Source: Piezodorus guildinii (Eukaryota > Arthropoda > Insecta > Hemiptera > Pentatomidae). From it: DNA of 64,000 nucleotides. The translations under genes and the position numbers were made by a program. The notes below the pieces were generated by a model, which ran no database searches, was not told the origin of the DNA, and worked only from the letters and a program-made list of their open reading frames with translations. Positions 1 to 12,400 of this stretch are shown here, in pieces. The first letter of the stretch is position 1. Each line of letters begins with the position of its first letter. The stretch lies in NCBI GenBank assembly GCA_023052935.1, contig CM041292.1, positions 113,737,436 to 113,801,435 on the forward strand, read 5' to 3'.

Positions 1-299
1 TAGATCCCCAGCAAAAAGACAAATCCATGTCAAAAATGTTGTTAATTTTGTGTTTTCTCAAACATAATAGTGAATATAAGAAAATAGTGTCTTCAAAGAA
101 TAATCATATAAAAGATTTTTTTATTGAACCTAATATATTTAATCACAAAAATACTATATTAATGTATCTTCTAATATAAATTATAAGAAATGTATCTATC
201 AAGTTTTCATAGACAAAATCAACTATATGAATTTTCACATTTGTTAATAAATTTCAAGATGGTGTTGTAAGATTATAATAACTAAGGTGTATTACCTAC

Positions 300-468
300 C
301 TAGTATGTCATTAACATAGTGAAAGAGTTCAGCCCCTTTAAGATTAAAGACATTGGCAAGAACATCAGAAGCATTGGAGCAAGCAGCTTGATCAAAATCA
401 TTAAGGCCATCAAGTAAGCGAGCAGTCAATTTATGGATCTGAGCATGAGGTAGACGGCTACAGAGAAT
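300..468 (-). CDS. MROH1: MROH1 exon 19 (last exon in window)
   Basis: Acceptor AATCCAG, donor CTAG|GTAGGT (phase 0 in, 1 out). It encodes ILCSRLPHAQIHKLTARLLD and a CSNASDVLANVFNLKGAELF stretch, the family LLTMFEALGD...CSRAATVMINCLLQERG segment. The rest of the gene lies left of base 1; bases 1-299 are intron. Confidence 0.85.
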
Positions 469-3400
469 CTGGATTGGTACAATACATAGTTAATTGATGA
501 TATATCAAATATAAGCCATAATGAAATAAAAATAAAATACCTTTGCTACATAGGAGGCAGTGTTTTCTTCAGGAAGATTGTCAAATATCTTCTCAATAGC
601 TGGATCATGAGAGTGACCTTCATATACATTAGCAATGGCCAGCACAATTCCAGCAGAGTGAGCTGCCATTTTTCCTACTGCCTCATTAGAATCAAAAAAT
701 CTCACAACAAGAGTGCCAATCAGATCTCCGCATTGATTTAAAGTGCTGGGATTCTAAATCAACATAAACTGACTTTTAGCATCATTACTTAAAGATAATT
801 TAAACATGAATTAAAACTAACAGAATAAAAAAATTATCTTTCTCAGTTGGACACAATCCGGACTTAGGTAGTAAAAAGTCTTAATTATTGGACTACACCT
901 CTACCCACACAGACTATAGCACTTTTAAGTCAATTTTTCCAGATCATTAGTCCTGTTTTTCATTTTAAATGTAGGGTAAGGAGTGGGAATGGCATTCACT
1001 TAAGGTAAACCCGCTTTATTCTTTCAATTATTTATTAATCAATTAATTAATTTATAAATCAAAATTAAGAAGATAACAAAAACTTTAACTATCAAGTTAT
1101 CAATAGTTCAACACCAAAGGTACACATATTTGAGCTATTAATAGTTGGAAAACTTAATAAAAATAAACATGCATGAAATGTTGGGTAATGCCATTTAGGA
1201 TAAGGGGTAATGATGCTCAAATACCAATGAAGAAATGCATTTCGTGGCCACATGACACAAGTCAATTGCCGCTTTGTGTTACTACCTGTTAGAGGCCTCC
1301 TCCCCTTGCACTTCCTTCGCTCGTTGATTAATTAGAGGAGGAGGAAATGAAACAATGTATATAAAAAATATTAATTTAATTTTTATTTGATATAGTTTTG
1401 AAATTATTACATTCTAAATAAAGATAAAGAAAAATATTGCTTTTAATATCAAGTGTTGTTAAAAATGAAGGGATACATTGCTTTAATCCAGTAGGTGATA
1501 ACAAGCCTTTTAGGGATGGTCAACCTATAATAGTTTTTTAAAATGTGACAAAATGTATTTTTTAAATATGTGCAATATGAAAGAATATTTAAGGTATGTA
1601 AAATATCTTATAACCATGAAAAAACTAGTGGTGTTTATCTTTTAATTTTAAAATAAATGATGTTTACAGATCCCTTGAAAATAGCAAAGGCCGAAAAGTA
1701 GGGAGAAGGAAAAAAAAAAAATAAAAATGTTGAATGAAAATGGATCAATTTAATTAAAAAAGAATCTAACAATAAATACTTTTGTCATACTATACCTATT
1801 TCATAGCAATCTTTATCAAAATTATTTATAAGTTAACACTTCCTAGAGCTAATATACCTTTAATAGTTTTAGATACCAACAGTATTTTTTAATTAATTAA
1901 AAACTGAATTAAACATTATTAATCAAACAATTTTTATTCAGAGATATTACACTTTGTCTCAGTAAGGATAATAGTGATAAACCTTTAGTTAGTCTGAATA
2001 TATGAAGTTTCATATACTTTTAACCGATATAATATAATATAAATCATAGGTAGAAATAATCCGGAGTCAGTGTGGTAAACAATATTTTAATTTTGTCAGT
2101 GCTTTGGCTCAAAACATGTGAGCCATCATCAGGGCTGCAAACAATCATTAAACAAAAGAGATACATATCAATATGGTATGACAATGTAACTAATGAATGT
2201 AAATATAATGGCAATGGCAAAATAAAATAATGGAAAAAATACAAATATACAGAAATAATGATGACTATAGAATTTAATTTTATAATAGAAGAAATATTGA
2301 AGGACTTTGGAAAGAAAGTATAGGATGAGTTTGATGTTAGAGAATTTACCACTCCCCTACAGTTCAAATCCTTAGTTCCAGATAGGTTTTGAAATTGTCT
2401 TGTAGATTAGTAATTTGTTTTCAATAGAGAGTTGAGATTTCCGGTTTAATATTTTATATAATCGGTCATATTGTGGATTAAGTTCTTTTCTTTTAAATCT
2501 AGTATTTAGCTTCTAAATTAACTGAGTTTTTGAGAGAAGCTAAGTGGAGTTAAAATGAACGGGAGGGCAGGAAGGTAACATGTTGGATTTGCGTTTACTT
2601 CAATTCTCCAGATGTTACACCAATATTCAATAAGGGAGAAAAGCCTTTATATGTTCAAGTATGCAGTTTCAGAATCTGATTGAGAAGAGAGGATGGCAGT
2701 ATAAATATACCAGTAATGTTTAATAGGTTTTAGTTATTACCAGTATTTTTAAATTACTTAAAAGCTAACATTTAGATTAACATCAGTCTGCACAAAATGA
2801 TGCAAGGGAAACAAGAAAATAAAAATACAATTTAACAAGTTCAAACCAAAGCTAAAATTCCTATTTTTCTTCCTCATTACTCAACAATTACTTTTAAAAT
2901 GCTTTGATGTATTGGTGGGAAATATTATGAATACTTATCTACAAAAGAAGGTAGAGATTAAATGAAAAGAACTATATGCTGTTTTGTATGCTTGTGAACT
3001 ATATGTTCATGCTGCTCGACGAGACAATAATGGGAGCCATCGGTAGTACGAGCCAACATGAACTTCCTGATGTTTCATATTAGTATTTTAGGGTAATAGC
3101 TTGTATTAAAGTACCTATTATTAAAGAACAGAAACATCCTGAAGACTAACTGTAGCAGAGACATGAAAAATTATTATTGTGACTTACTAATAGAGACACC
3201 ATTCCCTGATTTACCTGGTAGCCAAGTTTCATGTTGTGGTAATAGGCAAGAAGAGCAGTTCTGAGAATGGTGATTCCACCTTGCCGTTGCTGAGAGTTGC
3301 GATGACGGACCCAACTTTCAAGCATAGTCGTAATCTCATCTAAACGGTCGGGACTCACATCTTCCATAAGCAGTTCTTCTACCAGTTCACCTGTAATTAC

Positions 3401-3465
<65 letters not shown>

Positions 3466-6400
3466 CCTAGTTCTGCCATAAATACTGTTACAAATATTGA
3501 ACTTTGTTAACATCCTTGGGTATTATTTAGATCTTTTAAATCCTTACCTCTATGAGGTTATTTTCTTTACATATCAGAGTAATAATCCCAATTAGTTTTT
3601 CTTTTCCTTTCACTCAGTTAACATGGATAGGGATGATAAAGAAAACCGAATAGCTGTGATCACCTAACATAAAGTTGGTAAATGGAGGTAAGAGATTTTC
3701 AACACTTTGAAACTTTTGGATCAGCCGCATGTTTGTGTACTCCTCCTCAAATAGGTATAATAAGGACCTAATGTGAATGTGACCGACCTTGACTGGGCCA
3801 TCCCCACAGTATAAGAATGGCAAATGCAGTGAGAGCAGTGGCTGCTCGAATAAGATGAAATCCCATTCGAAAACAACAAATCATGTCTCAGGAAAAGGGA
3901 ATCTCTGTCAAATCAATGTCTTGTATATAAAAAGTGACCTTTGGATGGGTGTATTTTAAAGAATAACTAGCTGTAACCCGCAGCTTTGCTCTCGAATATT
4001 CTATTTTGTCATTACTTTAATTTGCATAAATGCGTTTAATAGTAAAACGCATATGATAGAGCAGCTTTTTTTTTTTTCTTACTGGTGTTTTTTCTTGGTG
4101 GCTGCACCCTCAACCAACTTCTACAGCATAGTCATAACGGTCAACAACTACTCCATTATTATAAGACGTATACATTTTAAAGAAATATAAATATTATATT
4201 TTTAACAATTACATTTATCAAAGTTGTTTTCATCTGAAAATATTTCCCATTCGTTGGATCAATGTATATCAATCACATTTATGTTGCAAACGTCACTATA
4301 TACCACGATTACGTTACAGCTAAAATATATTGAGTAATTTTGGGTATGCCTACTTCTACTGGATCGCTTTTGTATATTTGACAAAAAATCTGGTGCGCAC
4401 AAGACACGATTTTCACTTACTTACCTCCGTTGTTAAAATCAACTTAAGAATTTTCAAATACATTTAAAGACACAAATAAATTTTTAACAAATTAATTATT
4501 TTCAATTTCAATAGAAACATGTATTTTATTGAATAATTTATTATAATTTGATCGAAACAATCAGTTAGTTTTATCAGCTTTTCAGCACTCTCCATTAACC
4601 TTTAAAATTCAATATATTAGATAATATTTTTCTAAAATCTTTAGCTATCCAACAGTATATTATACATCTATATTATTATTTTGTGTTCAAAAACACAAAA
4701 ATTGCATTAAAAAAAATGTCTGCACTTTTCTCCTTTTGTTGTTTATCAAATTCGCCCAACTTATCAATGCTAATAAGATTTTCGGAATTTCTTTTAATCT
4801 ATAAAATTAAAGGTACTTTAGAGTAAGAAAATTTTAAGCCCTTTCAGGCTATTTCAATTAGAATGCAACCTACATTATATTAAATCCCATCAAATTTTAC
4901 TTCGATATATAGTTTTTAATCAAAATCATTATAGCCGTTTTTGGGAAAATCGTAAAAAGGTGCAAAATGCATGGTATAAAGTAGATCTTTCGGTCTGCTG
5001 ATTTTGATTAAAACGATTCTGTAACATCCCGGACGTATAGTTGTTTTAAATATAATATTTCAGTTTCATAGAACTTTTCGTTTTCGCCCGGGAGTCATCA
5101 CACACACACACACGCACGCACGCACACACACACACAGACCTTTTTGCAGGACTTGGTCATTTGGACTCAGAAGACCCAGGAGACGTTTATTTCCGTCGAA
5201 AACTGGAATTCGAAAATTTTCACGATCGCAATACTTTCCTTTACTATATTCTATTTATAGGTAAGCAAAAGTAATAAAATGGCTACTTATTAGACTAAAG
5301 TTAGATTATGGTTAATGAGGAAAGTGATTTAAAAAAACTTAATCTATTACTATTTTAGCGTGTTGCTAATAATTTAACAATGTACACAGTTTCACACTAA
5401 ACAAATATTTATTTCATACAATATGGATAACCTTTTTATAGATTTTTTTAATAAATAAAAATCAACCATATGTTTTTATCAATTGATAACAATTAAAAAA
5501 ATCTGGTGCGGGCAACACACGACTTTCACTTACCTCGATTTTTAAAATCAATGAAAGAATTTTCAAATACAGTTAGAGATAAAAATACGTGAAACTATTT
5601 TAGGGATAAATCAAATTGAATTTATATAGAAACATGTGTTTTATATAAAGTGCCTCTTCTGGTAGGCTCATTTTAATGAAAAAAGTTTTGTCACGTCTCG
5701 GGCGTATATTTGTCTTAAATATGTAATTTCAGTTTCATAGGACTTACCGTTTCCGCCCGGGAGTTACCACACACACACACAGACCTTTTTGCGGGACTTG
5801 GTTATTTGGACTCAGGGGACCCTAAAACGTGTATTTCCGTTGAAAACTGGAATTCGAAAATTTTCACGATCGCAATACTTTCCTTACTATATATAGTAAG
5901 TGAAAGTAATACGTGAAATTATTAAGTAATTAATTAAATTAAATTTCTATAGAAACATGTGTTTGATTCAAAAATCTATTATATTATTATCTAAAATAAT
6001 CAGTTAGTGTTATGTTCATTTCATCACTCTCTATTAACTTTTAAAAGCTTGTGTATGAGATGATAATATTGCTAAAATCTTTAGCTTTCCAACGGTATAT
6101 CATACATGTATATTACTGCTCTTATGTTCAAAAACGAAAAATTGCATTAAAAAAATATTTTTTCTGTTTTCTCCTTTAGTTGGGTATCGAATTTATTCAA
6201 TTTATATATTTACCTGTTTTTCATCAGCGTTAACAAGATAATATAGTTATTTTTATTCAATCTACAAAACTAAAGGTACTTTTGGGGAAGAAAATTTAAA
6301 ATATCGGCATTTAAGCCCTGTCAGACCATTTTTATCCAAATAAAACCTACATGATATTAAAGCCCATTAAATTTTACATCGATATAGCGAGTTTAATCAA

Positions 6401-9400
6401 AATCGTCGGAACCGTTTTTGAGAAAATCGAAAAAATGTGCAAAATGCATGGTATAAAGTGCCTCGTCTGGTAGGCTCATTTTGATGAAAAAAGTTTTGTC
6501 ACGTCTCGGGCATATAGATGTCTTAAATATGAAATTTCAGTTTCATAGGACTTACCGTTTCCGCCCGGGAGTAACCACACACACACAGACCTTTTTTCGG
6601 GACTTGGTTATTTGGACTCAGGGGACCCTAAAACGTGTATTTCCGTTGAAAACTGGAATTCGAAAATTTTCACGATCGCAATACTTTCCTTACTATATAT
6701 AGTAAGTGAAAGTAATACGTGAAATTATTAAGGAATTAATTAAATTAAATTTCTATAGAAACATGTGTTTGATTCAAAAATCTATTATATTATTATCTAA
6801 AATAATCAGTTAGTGTTATGTTCATTTCATCACTCTCTATTAACTTTTAATAGCTTGTGTATGAGATGATAATATTTCTAAAATCTTTAGCTTTCCAACG
6901 GTATATCATACATGTACATTACTGCTCTTATGTTCAAAAACGAAAAATTGCATTAAAAAATGTTTTTTCTGTTTTCTCCTTTAGTTGGGTATCGAATTTA
7001 TTCAATTTATATATTTACCAGTTTTTCATCAGCGTTAACAAGATAATCTAGTTATTATTATTGAATCTACAAGGGGGGTAAATGGGTAGGGCAACAGGAG
7101 GACTAGAGAGGGAGATAGGTGCGGGCATCTCCCCCACTCTTTGCGAATTTATCAAGCCATAGTGCCCTACCCACTGCTTGGTAAACCTCCAGTCCTCCCT
7201 ATCCCTACCAACGCCTACTGTCACCTCCTCGTGGTGCCCCCCGGGGAGTCCGATGGGACTCGCGGACGACAGAGGCGGGGGTTTGTCACTCTGGTGACTA
7301 CCCTATTAAGACACCCAAGCCAGGTGGAGGGCGCTCGAGCTGAGGCTGAATGGCAGGGGGTGTATAAAAATACACTGTTTCTTATCGACCCACTTGGGGC
7401 ACCTGGCACACCCCATTTCAACTTAATGCCCGCTGCAGGGAGAGGGGGTTGTACCTGCAGTGTAATTACCCCCGTACTCGTGGGAACAAAAATGTCACAA
7501 ATAATTAAAAAATTTTCAGATAGCGAGGAGGAGATGGAGGCGAAGGAGTTATTGGAGATGATGGCCGTGGAGGATTCTTCATCATCCTCATATGGCCGGT
7601 CGGGGACTCAACTGGACCCGTCGACTGCCAGCGTGCAGCAAGATGATGACGAAACCAGGAGCTCGTTAGCGACGCTCATGGACGAGGTAAGAGATCTCTC
7701 TGTTGCATCGGAGGGTGAACGGAGCTTGGGTGGGCCCATTGAGAGAACCCCCAAGCCCCAGGAGGTGAAGAAGCCCTCCGGTGCTCAGAGAAGAAAATTT
7801 AAGAAATTGAGAGAGCAAGAGAGAGCTCAAACTGGGAATGATGCTGGACCTTCGGGACTCCTGGAGAACCAAAGTCAGGCGGCTCAGACCGCCAGACTGT
7901 CGGGACTCTCGGATGACCGGAGTAAAGCTGTTCCTGGAACGAGCTCTGAGAAAAGACCTAGGACCTCACCCGGAACCTCTGCGCCTATGGCAAAGAGGGC
8001 CAGGAGTGCGGCCCCTAATGTTATTTCATACGCTCTAGCTGCCGGAGGGAGTAAGGTAGCTATCATTCCTACTCGATACCCAGCTGATCAGCTCACCTGG
8101 GAGCAGAGTGAGGATGTTAAGAAACAGCTGATCGGCTTTGTCGATCAGCTAGAGGAAGGTGGCACCCAGGCTGAGTTTAGTGGGTTCAGCTTTAAGATGG
8201 GCGGCTGTGTGGTGGTTTGCGACAATCAGGAATCTAGAGACTGGTTGTCGGAAATCATAAAAAATATTAAACTTAGTGGGGGCCTAGCGCTCCGCATTGG
8301 TGACTTTGAGGAGCTCAAAAAGCCGGTCAGAGTCGGTGGCTTTTTCCCTGGGGAAAAGCTCACAGAGCAAACTTTCTGTAGGCGTATACGCATACAGAAT
8401 TCTAGAATCCCTGAGGTGAACAGATGGTCACTAATGGGTGTAAAGGAGGAGAGGCACGGATTCTTCGCCCTGATGAGAATCCCGGAGTCTAGCCTTAGGT
8501 TCTTGGAAGAGCGAAACTGGCTGGTGACCTTTGGGATGGGCAAGGTCCAACTCAGGTTGCTGGAGAAGAAGAGGCCACCCAAACCTGCAAAGGAAATGGC
8601 TAACAAGGTCTCATCTGTTGCCAGGGATGAGGGCAGGAAGACGGAGCCTGGTCAGGACGGAGGAGCACCGCTCTCGATGAAGGAGAAAACTGCTTTGGTT
8701 TGCGGGGGTGGCCCTGTGGTGGGAGCTGGGAGGCCTGCCGATCCGGGTGTCTCTAATGTAAGAACCGGTGAAGGCACGGCGTCTAGGCTTCCATCTGGGG
8801 ATGCCTCCTTGGCGGGATCCGGTGGGCCTGCCGATCCGGGTTCCTCTGCGGAGGGCCCCGGGGAAGGCACGGTTGGCCGGCGCCCGTCTGGAACTGGCTC
8901 TTCGGCGGGGTTCGGGGGGCATGCTGATCCGGGTACCTCCACTGGGAGGACTGGTGAAGGCGTGACTCCTCGGCGACCGTACGGGGTTGGCGCCTCGGTT
9001 GGGTCCGGGGGGCCCGCTGATCCGGGTACCTCTGGGAGGACCGGTGATGGCGGCGTCCCTCTGCGGAGGGCCCCGGGGAAGGCACGGTTGGCCGGCGCCC
9101 GTCTGGAACTGGCTCTTCGGCGGGGTTCGGGGGGCATGCTGATCCGGGTACCTCCACTGGGAGGACTGGTGAAGGCGTGACTCCTCGGCGACCGTACGGG
9201 GTTGGCGCCTCGGTTGGGTCCGGGGGGCCCGCTGATCCGGGTACCTCTGGGAGGACCGGTGATGGCGGCGTCCCTCGGCGCCCGCCGGGGTGTGACCCCC
9301 GCAAGACCAAAAAGCAGTAATGGTGTTGCGGTTGATGCAGATCAACCTGCATCACTGCATTGCGGCATGTGGTGCCCTACAGCAGTATGTAAGAGGTAAG

Positions 9401-12400
9401 AATATTGATATTATTCTAATACAAGAACCTTACCTTTTTAAAGACAGTGTAAAGGGGCTGGAGATGCGGGGTTACAGTGTAATAGCTGTACCCATGCGCT
9501 CCAGGACCTGTATACTGTACAAAAACAACCTAAAGATATTACCCTTGTGGCAATTCTGTTGCAGGGATCTGACAGCAGCAAAAGTGACCCTCCTTGAGGG
9601 TAATAACAGAAGGGAGATCACAGTTTGCGCCGTGTACCTTCCTTATGAAGAGGACATCCCCACTGAGGCTTTCAGAAGGCTAGTTGCCGGGATGGAAGGC
9701 GAAGGCGCCCTGATAGCATCATTGGACGCCAACGCTCACCACAGACTCTGGGGCAGTACAAATAACAACCAGAAAGGTGAGTCTCTATTAGAGTTTATCT
9801 TAAGCAATGATCTTGAAATCCACAACAAGGGCAATACAGCCACATTTGTCAACAAAAATAGATCAGAGGTCATTGACATAACACTAAGCACTAATTGTGC
9901 GAACGATTTCATTAAGGACTGGCATGTCTCTCTTGAGGAGTCATGTTCAGATCACAAATATATCAGATTTGACATAGATGTCAACGACATGTTTGAGACG
10001 GTGTACAGGAACCCCAAACTCACTGACTGGGGTTCCTACTGCACCCAACTCGAACAAGAAATAAGACAGTGTCCTAAATCAATTAGAGACAAATGGCAAT
10101 TGGACTGCCTTAATGTATCACTTACTGAGGCAATAATGAAATCCTACACTGATAATAATAGAGTGTGTACTGTCAAGTCCAACAGGAACGTTACCTGGTG
10201 GAATAGTGAACTTGGCAAGTTGAGAGCTTCTACTAGGAAACTCTTCAATAAAGCCAAAAGTACAGGTAGTTGGAATGCCTATAAGCAAGCACTGACCGAC
10301 TACAATAAAGCCATTAGGAAAGCTAAGAGAGGGGCATGGAGGAATTTTTGTAACGACATCAATGACACATCCTCTACTTTTAGAGTAAATAGAATCCTAT
10401 CCAAGAGGCCGGGCCAGGGAGCTATGGGTGCCATCAGTGCGGAAGGGGGCCATACCGATTCAGAGATTGGCACCCTGAAGGCACTTGCTAGAGCACACTT
10501 CCCTGGCTGCGAGCTGATGGATGAGGAGTCAAACAATCCCACCTCGGAAAAAAATACTATTAATTCAGATAGGTGGGCAGAAGCTAACAGAATAGTCAAT
10601 TCTGGGAGACTAGAATGGGCAGTTAAATCATTTGCCCCATTCAAATCAGCCAGCACTGATGGAATTTTTCCAGCTCTACTTCAAAAGGGCTTTGAGGTGC
10701 TGCGACCCCACCTCCTGGTTTTACTGAGAGGTAGTTTAGCACTTAACCACATACCTGATAGGTGGAATGTGGCTGAAGTACGATATATACCTAAACCTGG
10801 GAAGGCCTCCTATGACCATCCCAAGGCGTATAGGCCTATATGTCTGACATCTTTCCTATTGAAGACACTGGAAAAGATTATTGACAGACATATTAGAGAC
10901 AATATACTGGCTGATAAACCACTACATAGTGCTCAATATGCTTATCAGCCTGGCAAATCCTGTGAGACTGCCTTACACTTCCTGGTCTCCAGGATTGAGA
11001 AAACTCTAATTAACAAAGATATTGTGGCAGGCATCTTTGTTGACATAGAGGGTGCCTTTGACCGAACTCCTTATGACACTATGGCATTAGCCTTAGAAAG
11101 GAGAGGAGTGGGAGGATTAATCTCCAGATGGATTAATGCCATGCTGGAGGGAAGGATGCTCACATCCGAACTGGGACACTCCAGTTTGTGGATTAGACCG
11201 AGAGGAGGATGTCCGCAAGGGGGAGTGCTATCTCCACTTCTGTGGTGTCTGGTCGTCGACTCGTTGCTGACAATCCTGAGTAATGCAGGTTTCTATGCAC
11301 AGGGATACGCTGATGATATCGCTGTGCTAATTGAAGGCAAGTTTCCGGAAACCATATCGGATCTGCTCAAAACAACCATGAAACTTCTTAGGGAATGGTG
11401 TCAGACGAATGGTCTAAGCATCAACCCTCAGAAGGTCAATCTCTGTATCTTCACTAACAAAAGAAATATAACCATCAGACCACCCCACCTTGGTGAGGCT
11501 GAGGTCAATATCTGTAGTGAAGTTAAACATCTAGGAATTACTCTTGATAGTAAATTAAAATGGAACAGCCACATTGATAAAACCTGTACAAGGGCACTTA
11601 AGTGCCTCTTTGCATGTAAAGGGGCTGTTGGAAAAACATGGGGCCTCAAACCGAATGTGGTCCTCTGGATATATAAAACAGTTATAAGACCGATGGTCCT
11701 ATATGCAGCTGTTGTGTGGTGGCATAAGGCAAATACATGTAAATCCTTGCTGCAGCTTGGGAAGCTGCAAAGACTGGCATGCCTTATGACAACCGGAGCT
11801 ATGAGTACAACCCCTACTGCTGCAATGGAAGTTTTACTCAACCTAACACCATTACACATAGCAGTAGAAACTCAAGCACTTAACACAGCCTATAGGCTCT
11901 CTAAGTTAGGAACAAGATCCAGCTCTTTGGTTTACCGGGGCCATGGCAACTTGTTCAGAAGGATTGATGAAGATTCGGTGCTTGCCATGCATTCCGATCT
12001 TCAAGTAAAGAAATACAAGGACACACTTTACTGTGCAATGATTAACAGGACTGACTCGCACAAACTGTGCAATGGAGTCAACTGTTATACAGATGGATCC
12101 ATGACAGAGCTAGGCTCAGGTGCTGGAATATGGAGAATGGATAAACCTGAGGAAGGGTTGTCCATTTCTCTTGGTAAGCATACTTCAGTCTTCCAGGCTG
12201 AAGTAATGGCTATCAATATCTGTGCTCAAACCTTAATTTCAGAAGGGATGAGAGACAGACAGATAACTATCCATACTGATAGTCAAGCTGCTATTGGAGC
12301 TTTGGGTAGTTATATAACACGGTCCAAACTAGTAGAGGAATGCAAAAACAATCTAAATATGCTTTCCCTGCTAAATAAAGTCCGGGTATATTGGGTGCCT

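Noticed and set aside
3614..3823. Minus-strand open frame near exon 17
   Set aside because: No family resemblance, and exons 16 and 17 join in frame without it.
6481..6702. Small plus-strand frames repeated at 6,481, 13,445 and 15,012
   Set aside because: They are the same non-coding Helentron-like unit; length changes with the CA microsatellite, so no coding constraint.
7141..7491. N-terminal part of the open frame before LINE ORF1
   Set aside because: Open but with leader-like composition; the MSQ start at 7,492 gives a more typical ORF1.
8611..9355. Long minus-strand frames opposite LINE ORF1
   Set aside because: They mirror the GC-rich ORF1 repeat in antisense; proline/arginine composition is a by-product of that repeat.
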